Of a stretch of 64,000 nt of DNA, positions 62,478-64,000 are shown in pieces. The notes beneath the pieces were generated by a model that was not told the origin of the DNA, searched no databases, and saw only the letters and a list, made by a program, of their open reading frames with translations. This stretch comes from Cryomorpha sp963836915 (GTDB taxonomy: Bacteria > Bacteroidota > Bacteroidia > Flavobacteriales_D > Cryomorphaceae). The stretch is taken from NCBI GenBank assembly GCA_963836915.1, contig CAWILH010000002.1, positions 1,984,001 through 2,048,000 of the forward strand. Direction: 5' to 3'. Both the position numbers and the translations under genes were made by a program. The first letter of the stretch is position 1; every line of letters starts with the position of its first letter.

Positions 62478-63396
62478 TCAGCACTTCGTCAATAATAAAA
62501 ATCGGCCGTGCCTTCACTTGCTCAAAGGTCTTGGAAAGATAGATACCTAAAATCCCATTGCTTATCAAAATCACTCCGGTAGAAAAAAGTATAGCGCAGA
62601 TAAGGCTCGGCCAACCGGGATCAAATTGAATGACCGATGCAGCTAGGACAATAGAGATCGCCGAAATAATAGAAATCAGCGCGAACACCACTCCCATGCC
62701 AATGGCCAGAAATAATAATTTATTGGAGTGCGCCACAGCACCTTTTAGCGCAAGCGTCACCAATTTTGAAAAGGTGTAAGATGTCTTATCACGGGCAGAT
62801 GCTGCATGCTCTACTTCTACATAAGTATGGGAGTAGCCCAGCCATTTAATCATCTGCACATAAAGGCGATCCTGGTCTTGTAATTTCAAGAATTGCTGAT
62901 TCACCTTTTGAGACATGAGCAGCAAGGAGCCGGTATCTATATTAAAGGCTCCATCGGTAAGCCAAAGTAGAATGGCGTTATACATTTTACTGAAAGAACT
63001 CTTGGTACGGCTATGGGCGCGGCTCTTGCGCTTTGTAAAAACCACTTCAAAGCCTTCCCGTGCCTTATCCAAAAGCATGCATATATCTTCAGGTCGATCT
63101 TGAAGGTCACAGTCCATAAGCACCGCATAAGCTCCGCGCGCCTTGGACAGGCCGGCGGTGATAGCCTGATGCTGACCAAAATTACGGCTTAGGTTTATAG
63201 CCTTCACCCGCATTTCGACTTTGGCTTCCTGCACCATCTCACTCCAAGAATTATCTGGGCTGCCGTCATTGACCAAAATAATCTCATAATTTTCCGTGAT
63301 CTCCGCAAGGGCTTCCTTTATGCGCTTCACCAATTCAGGTACGATGCCTTCGGCTTTGTACACCGGAGAGACGACAGAGATCAAGGGCATTTCCAT
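62455..63396 (-). CDS. GT2 glycosyltransferase, DPM1/GtrB/ArnC type
   Basis: The 313-residue enzyme has ISVVSPVYKAEGIVPELVKRI, ILVNDGSPDNSW, INLSRNFGQHQAITAGLSKARG and MDCDLQDRPEDI, diagnostic of polyprenyl-phosphate glycosyltransferases. Two C-terminal membrane spans follow (about 230-255 and 265-290). It would move a sugar onto undecaprenyl phosphate at the inner face. The DUF6044-like protein two genes further on is a candidate user of such a lipid-linked sugar. Its ATG shares one base with the preceding TGA. Confidence 0.92.
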   Translation of the reverse strand: MEMPLISVVSPVYKAEGIVPELVKRIKEALAEITENYEIILVNDGSPDNSWSEMVQEAKVEMRVKAINLSRNFGQHQAITAGLSKARGAYAVLMDCDLQDRPEDICMLLDKAREGFEVVFTKRKSRAHSRTKSSFSKMYNAILLWLTDGAFNIDTGSLLLMSQKVNQQFLKLQDQDRLYVQMIKWLGYSHTYVEVEHAASARDKTSYTFSKLVTLALKGAVAHSNKLLFLAIGMGVVFALISIISAISIVLAASVIQFDPGWPSLICAILFSTGVILISNGILGIYLSKTFEQVKARPIFIIDEVLNDAPELV

Positions 63397-64000
63397 CAGA
63401 GTTTAAATGCTGAGCTGGGCTTTTCAAGTTTCACACTGCGCGGTGCTACATAGACGCCTTGCCTTTCGGTATTTTTCGCTATGACCGCTCCTGCGCCGAT
63501 CAGGCACTCAGGGGCTATGGTCACTTGATGGGCCAGCGTGCTATTGACCCCCAGAAAACAATAAGACTCAATACGGCAATGTCCCGAGATCACTACATGC
63601 GAACTAATGAAATTATGTGATTCGATCTCTGAGTGATGGCCGATATGGTTGCCACTCCAAATGGTCACATTATCCCCTATTTTCACATAGGGCTGTATCG
63701 TATTATCTTCAAAAATAAAGCAGTTCTTCCCACATTGATAGTTGGTTAAGTAACTGCAATTCGGACTGATATAGGTGGCCAGCAGATAACCCTTTGCTTC
63801 TGCTTCGGCGTATTTTTTTGCCCTCAACTTATTCATTTCGGCATAGCTCAGGGCTATGAACATGTCATACCGCTCCGGCGGGTGGCTGGTGCCGATCTCT
63901 TCAAAACCCATCAACGGTTTATCGAGATAGGTATCGCTTTCGCGAAAAGCAGAATCCACACAAAAGCATCCGACCCGATAGTCGGTATCCCGCTCGAAAT
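63396..64000 (-). CDS. NeuD-like sugar O-/N-acyltransferase, N-terminus outside window
   Basis: The frame is open to the right edge (from base 63998), and a GTG at 63959 is internal. Upstream codons read RDTDYRVGCFCVDSAFRES, part of the N-terminal Rossmann-like domain. The C-terminal half is a left-handed beta-helix with hexapeptide turns (VKIGDNVTIWSGNHIGHHSEIESHNFISSHVVISGHCRIE) and ends APECLIGAGAVIAKNTE. NeuD/PglD-type enzymes acetylate amino or hydroxyl groups of activated sugars. Acting with the WecE-type aminotransferase, it could N-acetylate a 4-amino sugar. It is the first visible gene of the operon. Confidence 0.88.
   Translation of the reverse strand, partial: FERDTDYRVGCFCVDSAFRESDTYLDKPLMGFEEIGTSHPPERYDMFIALSYAEMNKLRAKKYAEAEAKGYLLATYISPNCSYLTNYQCGKNCFIFEDNTIQPYVKIGDNVTIWSGNHIGHHSEIESHNFISSHVVISGHCRIESYCFLGVNSTLAHQVTIAPECLIGAGAVIAKNTERQGVYVAPRSVKLEKPSSAFKL

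Overview
The window comes from a member of the Bacteroidota, probably a flavobacterial or related aerobic lineage. A secreted protein ends in a type IX secretion (T9SS) sorting domain, several genes carry the phylum's -7 promoter word (TAnnTTTG), initiation sites are A-rich rather than strong Shine-Dalgarno, and interspersed repeats are abundant. I could not place it at genus level. I saw no rRNA, tRNA, CRISPR array, integrase or transposase gene.

Left third (1-31 kb) is mostly core metabolism. A fadN-fadA-fadE beta-oxidation operon is interrupted between its first two genes by a decayed four-helix-bundle (23S-IVP-type) gene set in minisatellite DNA. A Xre/RES toxin-antitoxin pair, a serine hydrolase, a TspO-like membrane protein, waaA (Kdo transferase) and an outer-membrane protein follow. 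A six-gene, translationally coupled nucleotide-sugar operon (wbpE-ugd-uxs-wbpD-wbpB-wbpA types) should make UDP-2,3-diacetamido-glucuronic acid and UDP-xylose. Then come fabD, a 237-bp tandem repeat with nested palindromes, an OmpA-family protein, alaS, an M23 peptidase, a MerR regulator, hldD, queD-folE, a Bax-inhibitor-1 protein, threonine aldolase, an O-methyltransferase and an M16-like peptidase that lacks one zinc-ligand histidine.

Middle (31-49 kb) is a surface-polysaccharide locus. A T9SS/PKD protein gene is split by one in-frame amber codon, and base composition changes abruptly inside it at about 33.07 kb. From there to about 45.95 kb the DNA is visibly AT-richer. It encodes glycosyltransferases, a GT2-TylF fusion, a Wzm/Wzt ABC exporter, an FkbM methyltransferase, a sulfotransferase and a phosphoribosyltransferase-HAD fusion. 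asnB and another glycosyltransferase follow in DNA of normal composition. Together they look like an ABC-transporter-dependent O-antigen or capsule locus decorated by methyl and sulfate groups.

Right third (49-64 kb) alternates glycan genes with large repeat blocks: a 494-bp-offset duplication, a 14-nt minisatellite beside a second four-helix-bundle gene, and a 4.2-kb nested array of 128-bp and about 430/728-bp units rich in perfect hairpins. Between them lie a frameshifted multi-pass membrane protein and a glycosyltransferase with an in-frame insertion of about 66 codons. The window closes with a minus-strand operon: acyltransferase (cut by the edge), GT2, beta-propeller glycosidase-like protein, sugar aminotransferase and a DUF6044-like membrane protein.

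The most interesting themes are (i) four-helix-bundle genes repeatedly embedded in minisatellite arrays with inverted ends, (ii) repeat blocks bracketing a mosaic glycan locus, and (iii) the possible supply of the T9SS cargo-linking sugar by the wbp operon.
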